From positions 1,116,001 through 1,180,000 of the forward strand of contig NZ_LT796768.1 in NCBI RefSeq assembly GCF_900167475.1: a DNA stretch of 64,000 nt. The letters run 5' to 3'. The notes beneath the pieces were generated by a model that was not told the DNA's origin, did not search any database, and worked only from the letters and a program-made list of their open reading frames with translations. The DNA is from Aeromicrobium choanae (GTDB lineage: Bacteria; Actinomycetota; Actinomycetes; Propionibacteriales; Nocardioidaceae). Position numbers and translations under genes: made by a program. Positions 17,029-24,684 of this stretch are shown here, one piece after another. The stretch's first letter is position 1; the number at the start of each line of letters is the position of its first letter.

Positions 17029-17915
17029 CCCAGACCCTCACCTCGGAGCCCACCCGGCTCGACACCGGTGCGCCCGACCTCGCTGGCCTCGTCACGGCGG
17101 AACCGCCGGCACGGCGCCACCGGTGGCGACTCCGCGAGCTGCACGTGCACCTGCTGCTGCTCGGCGCGCTCGTCGTGATCGCGGTGTTCCCGACCCTCGT
17201 GGCGGTCCACGACCCCTTCGAGCTCGAGGGCGTGCCCTTCACAGCACCCGACGGAACCTTCTGGTTCGGCACCGACGAGATCGGCCGGGACCTCTACGCA
17301 CGGGTCGTCCACGGCCTGCGGATCTCCCTGTTCTCCGCGGCGCTGGCCGTGGTGGTGGCACTCGTCCTGGGCAGCGCGGTGGGCATCGCCTCGGGCCTGC
17401 GTCCGGGCGGCTGGCTGGACCGCGTCCTGGGGGTCGGGACGGAGGCCGTCATGGCGGTGCCCTCGGTCCTGCTGGCCCTCGCCGTCATCACCACCTACGG
17501 CCGCGGCGCCTACGTGGCCGCGATCGCGATCGGGCTCGGCGAGGCGACCGGCTTCGCTCGACTCGTCCGCGGCGTCGTCATCCAGTCGGGCACGTTCACC
17601 TTCGTCGAAGCGGCCCGGACCTACGGCGCGGGGCCGGTCCGCACGATCACGCGGCACATCGTCCCCAACGTGTTCCAGCCCGTGCTGTCGTACACCGCCC
17701 TGCACTTCGGACTCGCGATGCTGGCGATCGGGTCACTGAGCTACCTGGGATTCGGGGAGGCGCCACCCTCTCCGGAGTGGGGCGTCCTGATCGCCGGCGG
17801 CCAGAAGTACCTCGCCCACGCGTGGTGGGTCGCGATCATCCCCGGCGTCGCGCTGACCGCCGTGGTCGTGCTGCTCAACCGGATCGCCTATCTCCTGCAG
17901 GAGGACCACCGATGA
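17025..17915 (+). CDS. Dipeptide-type ABC permease (DppC/OppC)
   Basis: A 296-residue permease partner with six predicted TM helices. The first is preceded by a basic stretch (RRHRWRLRELHVH). The family hallmark GTDEIGRDLYARVVHGLRIS follows the first external loop, and the coupling loop lies at EAARTYGAGPVRTITRHIVPN. The start overlaps the stop of the first permease and its own stop overlaps the ATPase start (ATGA in each case), so the three genes are translationally coupled. Confidence 0.93.
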   Translation: MTQTLTSEPTRLDTGAPDLAGLVTAEPPARRHRWRLRELHVHLLLLGALVVIAVFPTLVAVHDPFELEGVPFTAPDGTFWFGTDEIGRDLYARVVHGLRISLFSAALAVVVALVLGSAVGIASGLRPGGWLDRVLGVGTEAVMAVPSVLLALAVITTYGRGAYVAAIAIGLGEATGFARLVRGVVIQSGTFTFVEAARTYGAGPVRTITRHIVPNVFQPVLSYTALHFGLAMLAIGSLSYLGFGEAPPSPEWGVLIAGGQKYLAHAWWVAIIPGVALTAVVVLLNRIAYLLQEDHR

Positions 17916-19531
17916 CCGGCACCGACACGATCCTGGCGATCCGGGACCTGAGCGTGACCTACCGGCGCGACGACGACGTCGACACGGCGCTGGACTCCGT
18001 GTCCCTCGACATCCCCCGAGGAGCGGTCACGGCGATCATCGGCGAGTCCGGGTCCGGCAAGAGCACGCTCGCCCATGCGATCGTGCGCCTGCTCCCCCAC
18101 AACGGATCGGTCAGGTCGGGCGCGATCGCGCTCGAGGGCGAGGACGTGCTGGCCCGCAGCGACAAGGCCTTCCGACCGCTGCGAGGTCGGCAGCTGGGGT
18201 TCGTGCCCCAGGATCCGATCGCCTCGCTGAACCCGACCCGCACGATCGGGCACCAGCTGCGTGAGGCGTTCACGCTGGCCAAGTCGGCACTGACCACCGC
18301 GCAGGTCGAGGCTCGGATCGCCGAGGACCTGCGCGACGTCGGGTTCGAGCGACCCGAGGAGCTGCTGCGCCGCTACCCCCATGAACTCTCCGGCGGCATG
18401 CGGCAGCGCATCCTCGTGGCGATGGCGTTCAGCCAGCGCCCGCAGCTGGTGATCGCCGACGAGCCGACCAGCGCGCTCGACGTCCTGGTCGGGCAGGACG
18501 TCCTGCGCAGCATCCACGAGGCGCGCCGGAAGCACGCGAGCACCGTCGTGCTGATCACGCACGACCTCGCGCTCGCGACGCACCACGCCGAGCACGTGAT
18601 CGTGCTGGAACGAGGGCGCGTCGTGGAGTCGGGCCTGACGGCCGAGGTCTTCGCCGCGCCGCAGCACCGGTACACCCGCGAGCTGCTGGCGAGCTCGGTA
18701 CGAGTGAAGCAGGGGCGCGTGCTCAGCATCGCCGAGGCGTACCGGCACCGGGCGCGCCGTACGCCGGCAGCCGTCTCACCGGACCCCGCGATCCGCCTGA
18801 CCACCGTCCGCAAGCGGTTCGGCGACGGGCACCGGGCCACCCAGGCCGTGGACGGCGTCTCGCTTGAGGTGCCGCGCGGATCGACGTTCGCCCTGGTCGG
18901 CGAGTCCGGCTCCGGCAAGACGACGACGAGCCGGATGATCCTCGGCCTGGAGCGCCCCGACACCGGCCGGGTCGACGTGCTCGGGCGGGACGTGGGCAGC
19001 CTGGACCGCCGGGCGCTGCGCGACCTGCGCCGTGAGGTCCAGATCGTGTACCAGAGCCCCTTCGAGTCGCTGAATCCGCGGCTGAGCGTCGGTGCCATCG
19101 TCGCCGAGCCGCTCGATGCCTTCAGGATCGGCACCCGCAGGAGCCGGCGCGAGCGGGCCGCGGAGCTGCTGGACCTGGTGCGGCTCCCGTCCACGTATGC
19201 CGACCGGCGGCCGCGGGAGCTGTCGGGCGGACAGCGACAGCGCGTCGCCATCGCCCGTGCCCTGGCACTGCAGCCACGTCTGCTGGTGCTCGACGAGCCC
19301 GTGTCGGCGCTCGACGCCACGATCCAGGCGCAGGTGCTCGAGCTGCTCGGCGAGATCCAGCGCGAGTTCGGTCTGACCTACTTCCTGGTGACGCACGACC
19401 TGGCGGTGGTCGCCGACGTCGCCGATCGGGTGGCCGTCATGCGGCACGGCCGGCTCGTCGAACAGGGAGCGACGGCCGACGTCGTGCTCGCGCCCGACCA
19501 CGACTACACCAAGGCGCTGCTCGCGGTCTGA
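17912..19531 (+). CDS. Fused dual ATPase of a dipeptide-type ABC importer (DppD-DppF)
   Basis: A 539-residue protein holding two complete ABC domains in one chain, in place of the separate DppD and DppF. Domain 1: Walker A GESGSGKST (about 44-52), signature LSGGMRQR, Walker B LVIADEPTSALD. Domain 2: Walker A GESGSGKTT, signature LSGGQRQR, Walker B LLVLDEPVSALD. Each half ends with an oligopeptide-transporter C-terminal segment (APQHRYTRELL, and APDHDYTKALL). Both sites look intact, so both should hydrolyse ATP. The 3' end overlaps the converging luciferase-like gene by 28 bases. Confidence 0.95.
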   Translation: MTGTDTILAIRDLSVTYRRDDDVDTALDSVSLDIPRGAVTAIIGESGSGKSTLAHAIVRLLPHNGSVRSGAIALEGEDVLARSDKAFRPLRGRQLGFVPQDPIASLNPTRTIGHQLREAFTLAKSALTTAQVEARIAEDLRDVGFERPEELLRRYPHELSGGMRQRILVAMAFSQRPQLVIADEPTSALDVLVGQDVLRSIHEARRKHASTVVLITHDLALATHHAEHVIVLERGRVVESGLTAEVFAAPQHRYTRELLASSVRVKQGRVLSIAEAYRHRARRTPAAVSPDPAIRLTTVRKRFGDGHRATQAVDGVSLEVPRGSTFALVGESGSGKTTTSRMILGLERPDTGRVDVLGRDVGSLDRRALRDLRREVQIVYQSPFESLNPRLSVGAIVAEPLDAFRIGTRRSRRERAAELLDLVRLPSTYADRRPRELSGGQRQRVAIARALALQPRLLVLDEPVSALDATIQAQVLELLGEIQREFGLTYFLVTHDLAVVADVADRVAVMRHGRLVEQGATADVVLAPDHDYTKALLAV

Positions 19532-20598
19532 CGCGTGCGGGAGGGCTCCGGCAGCCGTTCGGCACCGACGTGCGGCAGGATCTCCGAGAAGATCAGGTCG
19601 AAGATCTCGTCACGGTCGTCGAGTCGGTTCGCGGGCAGGGCCGGGATGATGCGCACGTGGCGGGCACCGGCCGCCTCCATCGCCTGGATCTCCTCCACGA
19701 TCCGCGAGGGGTCGCCGACCAGTGACCCGGAGGCCCGGGCCACCTCCCGTCTGGTCCACTCCGCGCGCCACTCGTCCGCCCCGCCGAGCTTCCCGGGCTG
19801 AGGGCCCTCACCGCCCAGCTCGACGTACTCGCTCCACCGGCGCTCGGCCTCCGCCTGGGTCGGTGCCACCACGATCGTCAGCCCGAAGCCGAGCCAGCGC
19901 AGGCACTCCTGCGCGATGGCGTCGTCGTGGCCACCGGCCAGCAGGGCGTCCTCGTACAGGGCCAGCTGCTCGCGGTTGTCGCCGTCCTTGGTCAGCCACT
20001 GCCCGAGGATCGCCGGAATCCCTTCGGCGCCCAGCCGCTGGATCGTCGCCGGAGTGCGTGTCGCGCGGCCGATCAGCGGCCGCGGGAGCCGGTAGGGCGC
20101 GGGGCTGATCCTCCCGGTCACGACGCCGCGGTCGACGCTCGTGCCGACGTCGACGCCGGCAGAGTCACCGTCCCACTCCCAGGCCCGGAACGCCGCCTCG
20201 ATCCGCTCGGCCGTGACGAGGTTCCGGTCGAGGGACTCGACGCCGAAGGCACCGAGCTCGACCGGGGAGGCCGACCCGGGAGCCAAAGCGACCATCAGGC
20301 GGCCGCGCATGAGGTTGTCCAGCAGGTTGGTCTTCTCCACGACCCGCAGCGGGTGGTGCAGCGCCATCTGGACGACCGTGAGCGAGAGGTGGGCCGTGGT
20401 CAGCCGTGCGGCGAGGTGCGCGCCCATCATGAACGAGTCGACGTAGGTGTTGTAGCCCGCGAGGTGGTGCTCGGTCAGGCCGATGGAGGCGACGCCGTGG
20501 CGTTCCGCCTCGACTGCCGTGTCGGCCAGCTTCGCGATGATCTCGGCATCGTCCTCGGCGCCTCGGCTCTGCGGGCTCAGGTGCAGTGAAACGTACAT
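19504..20598 (-). CDS. LLM class flavin-dependent oxidoreductase (luciferase-like monooxygenase)
   Basis: A 364-residue TIM-barrel monooxygenase using reduced FMN or F420. The start at 20598 (MYVSLHLSPQSRG) fits the first barrel strand; an in-frame ATG lies 36 bases upstream. Bacterial-luciferase family features are IGLTEHHLAGYN, then LTVVQMALHHPLRVVEKTNLLDNL, and GRLMVALAPGSA, and the C-terminal VGDPSRIVEEIQAMEAAGARHV. Relatives cleave alkanesulfonates (SsuD), sulfones (SfnG), nitriloacetate and others. With an SsuA/THI5-like protein and an OsmC-like protein in the same cluster, a role in breaking C-S or similar bonds is plausible but unproven. Confidence 0.88.
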   Translation of the reverse strand: MYVSLHLSPQSRGAEDDAEIIAKLADTAVEAERHGVASIGLTEHHLAGYNTYVDSFMMGAHLAARLTTAHLSLTVVQMALHHPLRVVEKTNLLDNLMRGRLMVALAPGSASPVELGAFGVESLDRNLVTAERIEAAFRAWEWDGDSAGVDVGTSVDRGVVTGRISPAPYRLPRPLIGRATRTPATIQRLGAEGIPAILGQWLTKDGDNREQLALYEDALLAGGHDDAIAQECLRWLGFGLTIVVAPTQAEAERRWSEYVELGGEGPQPGKLGGADEWRAEWTRREVARASGSLVGDPSRIVEEIQAMEAAGARHVRIIPALPANRLDDRDEIFDLIFSEILPHVGAERLPEPSRTRQTASSALV

Positions 20599-20643
20599 GG
20601 GGTTGTCTTCTCTACGATACGGAGCCGTGAACATACGACACGG

Positions 20644-20662
20644 ATACTAGAAGTTCTAGTAT
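20644..20662 (-). promoter_or_regulatory. Perfect 19-bp palindrome over the -10 of the luciferase-like gene
   Basis: ATACTAGAA-G-TTCTAGTAT is a perfect inverted repeat (9 + 1 + 9). On the minus strand TATACT (20663-20658) is a near-ideal -10 inside it, so a bound protein would block transcription of the gene starting at 20598. Its core TAGAAGT is also in the direct repeats at 14192 and 14235. Confidence 0.65.
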
Positions 20663-20677
20663 AGACGGTAGAGAGAG

Positions 20678-21121
20678 TCAGGCCGCGGCGTCCGCGGCGG
20701 CGACGGCGCGCATGCGCACGTCCAGCACCGTCTCGACGGCCGGCAGCACGCGGCATCCACGGCGGTACTGCTCCAGCAGGATCTCGGCGGCGGCCGGGTC
20801 GAGCTCATCGATCACCACCTCGATCTCCACCCGCCCCACCTTCAGACGGTCCGGCGTGTAGCGCGAGGTGCGGGCACGCACGTGGACGGTGCGGACATCC
20901 GCCTCGTCGACGTCGAGCTCCTCAGCCCCGTGCAGGACGTTGAGCAGGTTGGTGACCAGGGCCGAGACGAGGAGGTCCAGCGGCCCGGGCGCCCTGCCGG
21001 GACCTCCGGTCGCGACGGAGCCGTCCGCGAGCAGCTGGAAGGACGGGCCGCTGATCGTGAAGCGGCCCGGGATCTCGGTCGTGCAGCCGGTGACCGCACT
21101 GATGTAGTCGTAACCGGACAT
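20678..21121 (-). CDS. OsmC-like protein lacking the first redox cysteine
   Basis: A 147-residue protein with OsmC/Ohr-type fold features: GRFTISGPSFQLLADG at the N-terminus, GPLDLLVSALVTNLLNVL where the long central helix should be, and RRGCRVLPAVETVL near the end. In Ohr/OsmC the central helix carries the peroxidatic Cys (usually ...AACF); here that place reads VTNLL, without Cys. The second position keeps a Cys (GCRVLP). Peroxidase activity is therefore doubtful, and binding or another thiol role is possible. AGGAG lies seven bases before the ATG. It is on the same strand just upstream of the luciferase-like gene, but the latter has its own promoter. Confidence 0.78.
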   Translation of the reverse strand: MSGYDYISAVTGCTTEIPGRFTISGPSFQLLADGSVATGGPGRAPGPLDLLVSALVTNLLNVLHGAEELDVDEADVRTVHVRARTSRYTPDRLKVGRVEIEVVIDELDPAAAEILLEQYRRGCRVLPAVETVLDVRMRAVAAADAAA

Positions 21122-21180
21122 CGATCGCTCCTGCGGGTGGGTGACGATGTTCAGTCTGCGACCGGAACAACCCTCCCTCC

Positions 21181-21206
21181 CCGTCGTCCCGACATGTGGA
21201 CGACGG
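21181..21206 (-). terminator. Hairpin after the IS3 OrfA-like gene
   Basis: CCGTCGTCC (21181-21189) and GGACGACGG (21198-21206) form a perfect nine-base stem with an eight-base loop, eight bases past the stop of the OrfA-like gene. There is no T-run. It probably ends that transcript before the OsmC-like gene. Confidence 0.5.
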
Positions 21207-21214
21207 TCGGCGGG

Positions 21215-21547
21215 TCAGCGCTTGGCGAGTTCGGCCGCGAAGATCGCCGACGCCCGCTTGAGCACCTCGATCTCTTCGTTCGCGGCAGCCAGCTCGGCCT
21301 CGAGCTCGGCGATCCGGGCGAGCAGCTGGTCCTTGGGGGCCTGGCGCAGGCGGACGGCGTCGCCGGAGGAGAACATCCCGTCGTCGAGGCGCTTCACCCA
21401 GATGCGCAGGGACTGCTCGCCGACCTCGAACTCCTCGGCGACCTCGCGCAGGATTGCCCGGTTGCCCGGCTCGGCCTGTCGGCGCTCGACGACGCGACGC
21501 ACCGCTGCGTCGCGCACCTCGTCGCTGTACTTCTTCTCGAACGCCAT
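21215..21547 (-). CDS. Solo IS3 OrfA-like helix-turn-helix protein
   Basis: A 110-residue protein like the OrfA half of IS3-family transposases. The N-terminal part (KKYSDEVRDAAVRRVVERR, then ILREVAEEFEVGEQSLRIWVKR) is the helix-turn-helix, and a leucine-zipper-like coiled coil follows (LLARIAELEAELAAANEEIE). No OrfB (DDE integrase) follows: the next 93 bases hold a hairpin and then the OsmC-like gene. I see no terminal inverted repeats or target duplication. It is either the remnant of an insertion or a domesticated DNA-binding protein. Codon use looks like the host. Confidence 0.75.
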   Translation of the reverse strand: MAFEKKYSDEVRDAAVRRVVERRQAEPGNRAILREVAEEFEVGEQSLRIWVKRLDDGMFSSGDAVRLRQAPKDQLLARIAELEAELAAANEEIEVLKRASAIFAAELAKR

Positions 21548-21608
21548 GGACCGCCCTGATCGTCACTGTCGGGCCACAGCCTAGCGAGTCCCTCCCCGCA
21601 ATCCCGCG

Positions 21609-22208
21609 TCACGATCGATCGAGCACCACCTGGTCCAGCGGCAGTCGCTCACGCGGGGCGGTGTCACGTTCGACGAACTCCGACTCGAGCGCTTCGACGG
21701 GGGTCGCCCGGCCCACGGCCACGAGGATGAACGGAACGAGCGGCGGACGCAGGCCGAACTCACTCGCCGCCAGCTCAGCGTGGAAGCCGCCCATCTGCCG
21801 CACCTGCAGCCCGAGATGCTGCGCCTGGATCGACAGGTGGGCGATCGACTGCCCGAGGTCGTACTCACCGAACCGTTGGTTCGAGCCGTCGGCCGCGGTC
21901 CGCTCGACGATGCCGAGCACGAGCGCCGAAGAGCGCGGCGCCCACACCTGATTGCGCTCGTTCGCGGTCGACGCCAGCCGTTCGTACAGCCGCGTCCCAC
22001 GGCGGCCGGCGATGAACCGTCGCGGCTGGCGATTCTGCGCGGACGGGGCCCACCGCGCCGCCTCGAGCAGCGTGGTGAGCTCTTCCTCGGCGACCTGGTG
22101 ATCGGGCTCGTACGAACGGGGGCTCCAGCGCTCGGCCAGCAGGTCGTGGATCGGCCTGGAGGTCGACGCCCGCCGGTCGGCTCGCTGGGTCTCGGTCGGG
22201 GTGGTCAT
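21609..22208 (-). CDS. Nitroreductase family protein
   Basis: A 199-residue FMN-dependent oxidoreductase from the ATG at 22208, with AGG and GAGG stretches just upstream; an in-frame ATG lies 27 bases further up. Family motifs: RWSPRSYEPD (phosphate-contacting Arg-Ser), LLEAARWAPSAQNRQPRRF (flavin contacts) and LGQSIAHLSIQAQHLGLQVRQMGG. These enzymes reduce nitroaromatics, quinones or enones with NAD(P)H. It is the last gene of the leftward run that begins at 25710, 76 bases after the HEAT-repeat gene, and may be independent of it. Confidence 0.9.
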   Translation of the reverse strand: MTTPTETQRADRRASTSRPIHDLLAERWSPRSYEPDHQVAEEELTTLLEAARWAPSAQNRQPRRFIAGRRGTRLYERLASTANERNQVWAPRSSALVLGIVERTAADGSNQRFGEYDLGQSIAHLSIQAQHLGLQVRQMGGFHAELAASEFGLRPPLVPFILVAVGRATPVEALESEFVERDTAPRERLPLDQVVLDRS

Positions 22209-22284
22209 GGCCTCAACCTGCCAAACGACGCGCACGCGTGGCGGCCGTCCCGGGATCCGGACGCTGCCGGTTCCGCGCCTCCTC

Positions 22285-23277
22285 TCACCGCATGAGGGCC
22301 TCGCGGGCCGGAGGAGTCGCCGCCCGCGCCGCTCCCGTGGCCGGCTTGCCCACGAGGGCCGACTCGATCGTGAGGGTGCCCGACGCGGTCCGCTCGCCCA
22401 TCACCTTCACGGGGTTGGCGTAGGGCGCCACCGAGCCGCTGACCGAGAACCGGGCGCGGTCGTCGGCCACCTCGACGCGACCCACGTGGACCACGCGGCC
22501 GCTCGGTCGCACGAGCCACAGGTACGGGCGCCGGCCGCCGGTGGCGTCGCGGTCGTCGCTGAGCACGTAGCAGTCCAGCGAGTACCGCTCGGAGCACACG
22601 CGCTCGCGCACCATCACGCCGAGCATCTGCGGCACCGACAGGTCGACCTCGCCGACGTCATCCGCGAGGGCCACGGCTCCCGCCGCCCCCGAGCACGTGA
22701 ACATCAGCAGCTCACGCGGTGCGAACGACAGGGCCGGGACCTCGGCGCGCACGGCGGCCAGGACGGTCGCCCTCGTCACCTTGGCCCGGCCGCCGAAGGC
22801 GATCTCCTCGCCCCGGCGCCGTCCGAACTCCGTGACCTCGGCCGTGGCCGGCACGAGCAGCTCGGGGTGGTGGTTGCGGTAGCCGATCAGCAGGCGCGCC
22901 GTCAGCACCGCGCGCCCGGCCGGCGTGGCCTCGGGCGGCTGCGACCGCGCGAGCTCGGGGAGCACCGACGCGTCGCCCACGCGGGCGAGCGACTGCGCGG
23001 CACGGCGCACGACGGTGGGATCGGCGTCGGCGAGAGCCCGGGTCAGGGCAGCCGCCGCATCGCGATCCTGGCTGCGGCCCAGGGTGACCGCCGCGAGCGA
23101 CCTCACCCGCGGCTCGGCGTGTGCGGTCAGCAGCTCGACGGCCACGGGGGTGGCGCGAGCGGGGTCGCGCCGCACGAGGGCGACGAGCGACTCCTTGGCG
23201 ATGTCGCCGCGCGAGCGGTGTGCGAGCTCGACGAGCTCATCGTCGTCGCGCTGCTCGAAGGGGGTGGTGTCAGGCAT
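22285..23277 (-). CDS. HEAT-repeat protein with unknown C-terminal domain
   Basis: A 330-residue protein without signal peptide. Residues about 12-125 form HEAT/PBS-lyase-like helical repeats (DELVELAHRSRGDIAKESLV, VRSLAAVTLGRSQDRDAAAA, VVRRAAQSLARVGDASVLPE), a protein-binding scaffold. The C-terminal two thirds are mixed alpha/beta (LLMFTCSGAAGAVALADDV, VCSERYSLDCYVLSDD, PYLWLVRPSGRVVHVGRVEV) and unknown to me. It is the fourth gene of a leftward cassette with a beta-barrel protein, a duplicated-motif protein and a metzincin-type protease, 24 bases after the protease gene. A scaffold or carrier role for its partners is a guess from context. Confidence 0.75.
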   Translation of the reverse strand: MPDTTPFEQRDDDELVELAHRSRGDIAKESLVALVRRDPARATPVAVELLTAHAEPRVRSLAAVTLGRSQDRDAAAALTRALADADPTVVRRAAQSLARVGDASVLPELARSQPPEATPAGRAVLTARLLIGYRNHHPELLVPATAEVTEFGRRRGEEIAFGGRAKVTRATVLAAVRAEVPALSFAPRELLMFTCSGAAGAVALADDVGEVDLSVPQMLGVMVRERVCSERYSLDCYVLSDDRDATGGRRPYLWLVRPSGRVVHVGRVEVADDRARFSVSGSVAPYANPVKVMGERTASGTLTIESALVGKPATGAARAATPPAREALMR

Positions 23278-23301
23278 GATGCGTCCTTTCGCGTGCGGGG
23301 C

Positions 23302-24054
23302 TCACTGGCCCGCACGGGTCTGGCAGCGGCCGCGCACGGTGCTGCCCTGGCCCGAGGTCAACAGGACCGAGCTGCGGACGCTCACCGCGCACCGCGTCTG
23401 GGCCATGAGGTTCTCCCGCGCCGACGTGGCCGTCGGGCAGTCGTCCCCGTGGTTGTGGGAGAGGTCGAGGAAGTGGCCGAGCTCGTGCGCCGCGGTGCGG
23501 GAGAAGGCCTCCGCCGCGCGGCCGACCTCGCCGCCGACGAGGCCGTCGGACTTCCCGCCCTTGCTGCAGTCGCCGGGCACCGGGGAGATCCCCACGAAGT
23601 CGTCGCTGATGTTCGCGACGAGGAACATGTCGACCCCGTCGTTCGGGACGCCCCAGTCGTCGGACAGGTCGTCGGCCTCGGACTCGCTGCCGAGGTCCTC
23701 GTACCCGTCGGCCGCGGGCACGTCGATCCAGAAGTACTGGACCCGGCCGAGCCCGAGCGACGCGTCGGCGTAGATCCGACGAATCCGGTGCACGGCGTAG
23801 TCGACGCGCTCGTCGGCCTCGGCCAGCGTCACCGAGGCGGCGTCGAAGCCGACCTCGATCAGGTTGAGGTGGACGTGCTTGCGCTCGAGCGCCGTGAAGG
23901 CCTCACCGAGCGTGACCTGCACCGGCGACCCCGTGCTGGGGTCAGGGGGCGGCGTGCCGCGCCAGAATCCGAGCACGTCGCGCATCACCGAGAGGTTCCC
24001 GGCGCCACCCAGGCCCATCGCGGACATCGCCTGGCGCACCGACCGCACGCTCAT
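23302..24054 (-). CDS. Metzincin-type zinc metalloprotease
   Basis: A 250-residue protein with the extended zinc-binding motif of metzincins, HELGHFLDLSH: His190, His194 and His200 bind zinc and Glu191 is the catalytic base. A Met-turn candidate is Met217 (ENLMAQT). Residues 50-160 form the upstream part of the fold (VDYAVHRIRRIYADA, VQYFWIDVP), and three Cys lie in the C-terminal half. Metzincins are normally secreted or injected, yet no signal peptide, lipobox or propeptide is visible. Its substrate may thus be internal, or export uses another route. Its start overlaps the stop of the duplicated-motif gene (ATGA), so the two are coupled. Confidence 0.85.
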   Translation of the reverse strand: MSVRSVRQAMSAMGLGGAGNLSVMRDVLGFWRGTPPPDPSTGSPVQVTLGEAFTALERKHVHLNLIEVGFDAASVTLAEADERVDYAVHRIRRIYADASLGLGRVQYFWIDVPAADGYEDLGSESEADDLSDDWGVPNDGVDMFLVANISDDFVGISPVPGDCSKGGKSDGLVGGEVGRAAEAFSRTAAHELGHFLDLSHNHGDDCPTATSARENLMAQTRCAVSVRSSVLLTSGQGSTVRGRCQTRAGQ

Positions 24055-24650
24055 GTCGTGGCCTCGGTCTCCAGCGCGGTCACGCGGGCCGTGAGGTCGG
24101 CGATCGCCGCCGTGGCCGCGGTCAGCTCGGTCGTCAGTGCGGTCACCTGACCCGTGAGGGTCGTGAGGGTGGCCGCCACGTCCTGCCCCGCGACGACTGC
24201 GCCGTCGGGCATCGTGACGCGGCCGTTCACGACGACGCCGCCGGTGTAGTCGCGGTCCCAGTTCACGACCAGCTGGTCGCCAAAGCCGTGCACCAGCGCA
24301 CGACGGAACGGGTTGCGACGGATCGAGGTCGAGAACCGGCCTCGCCGCTCCGCGCCGCCGTCGAGCATGAAGTCGGTGCCGAACTGCTGCATGATCCGGC
24401 TGCGGACGATCAGCCAGTCCCGGTTGTTGAAGCCCAGGATCTGCTTGCAGCTGTTGACGCTGACCCCGCCGGGATAGTCGCTGTCCCAGTTGAGGGTCAG
24501 ACCGTCGTCGAAGTCGTGGACCAGCGCCCGCCGGAACGGGGTGTTGGTCTTGCGGCGCGCGGTGGCGTCGAGCATGAGGTCGTTCGCCGTGGCGCGCACG
24601 ACGAGGCCCTCCAGGTGGATGAAGTCGCCCTCGAAGCGGATGTCGGTCAT
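24051..24650 (-). CDS. Protein with a duplicated motif and a C-terminal coiled coil
   Basis: A 199-residue protein of no known family to me. A segment of about 29 residues occurs twice: 38-66 (PFRRALVHDFDDGLTLNW, then DYPGGVSVN) and 114-142 (PFRRALVHGFGDQLVVNW, then DYTGGVVVN), each preceded by a related DLMLD/DFMLD stretch. The NWD-x-DY-x-GGV-x-VN pattern looks like a beta-hairpin repeat of a fibrous or tail-like protein. Residues about 157-199 (LTTLTGQVTALTTELTAATA) form a Thr/Ala/Leu coiled coil that should trimerise or dimerise. No signal peptide. It is coupled by four bases to the metzincin-type protease gene, which suggests a physical partnership. Confidence 0.7.
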   Translation of the reverse strand: MTDIRFEGDFIHLEGLVVRATANDLMLDATARRKTNTPFRRALVHDFDDGLTLNWDSDYPGGVSVNSCKQILGFNNRDWLIVRSRIMQQFGTDFMLDGGAERRGRFSTSIRRNPFRRALVHGFGDQLVVNWDRDYTGGVVVNGRVTMPDGAVVAGQDVAATLTTLTGQVTALTTELTAATAAIADLTARVTALETEATT

Positions 24651-24684
24651 CTCGGTGGTCCTGTCAGGAAGGGTGGGAGTGGTT

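Noticed and set aside
21122..21608. A complete insertion sequence around the OrfA-like gene
   Set aside because: I found no OrfB, no terminal inverted repeats at plausible borders and no target duplication.
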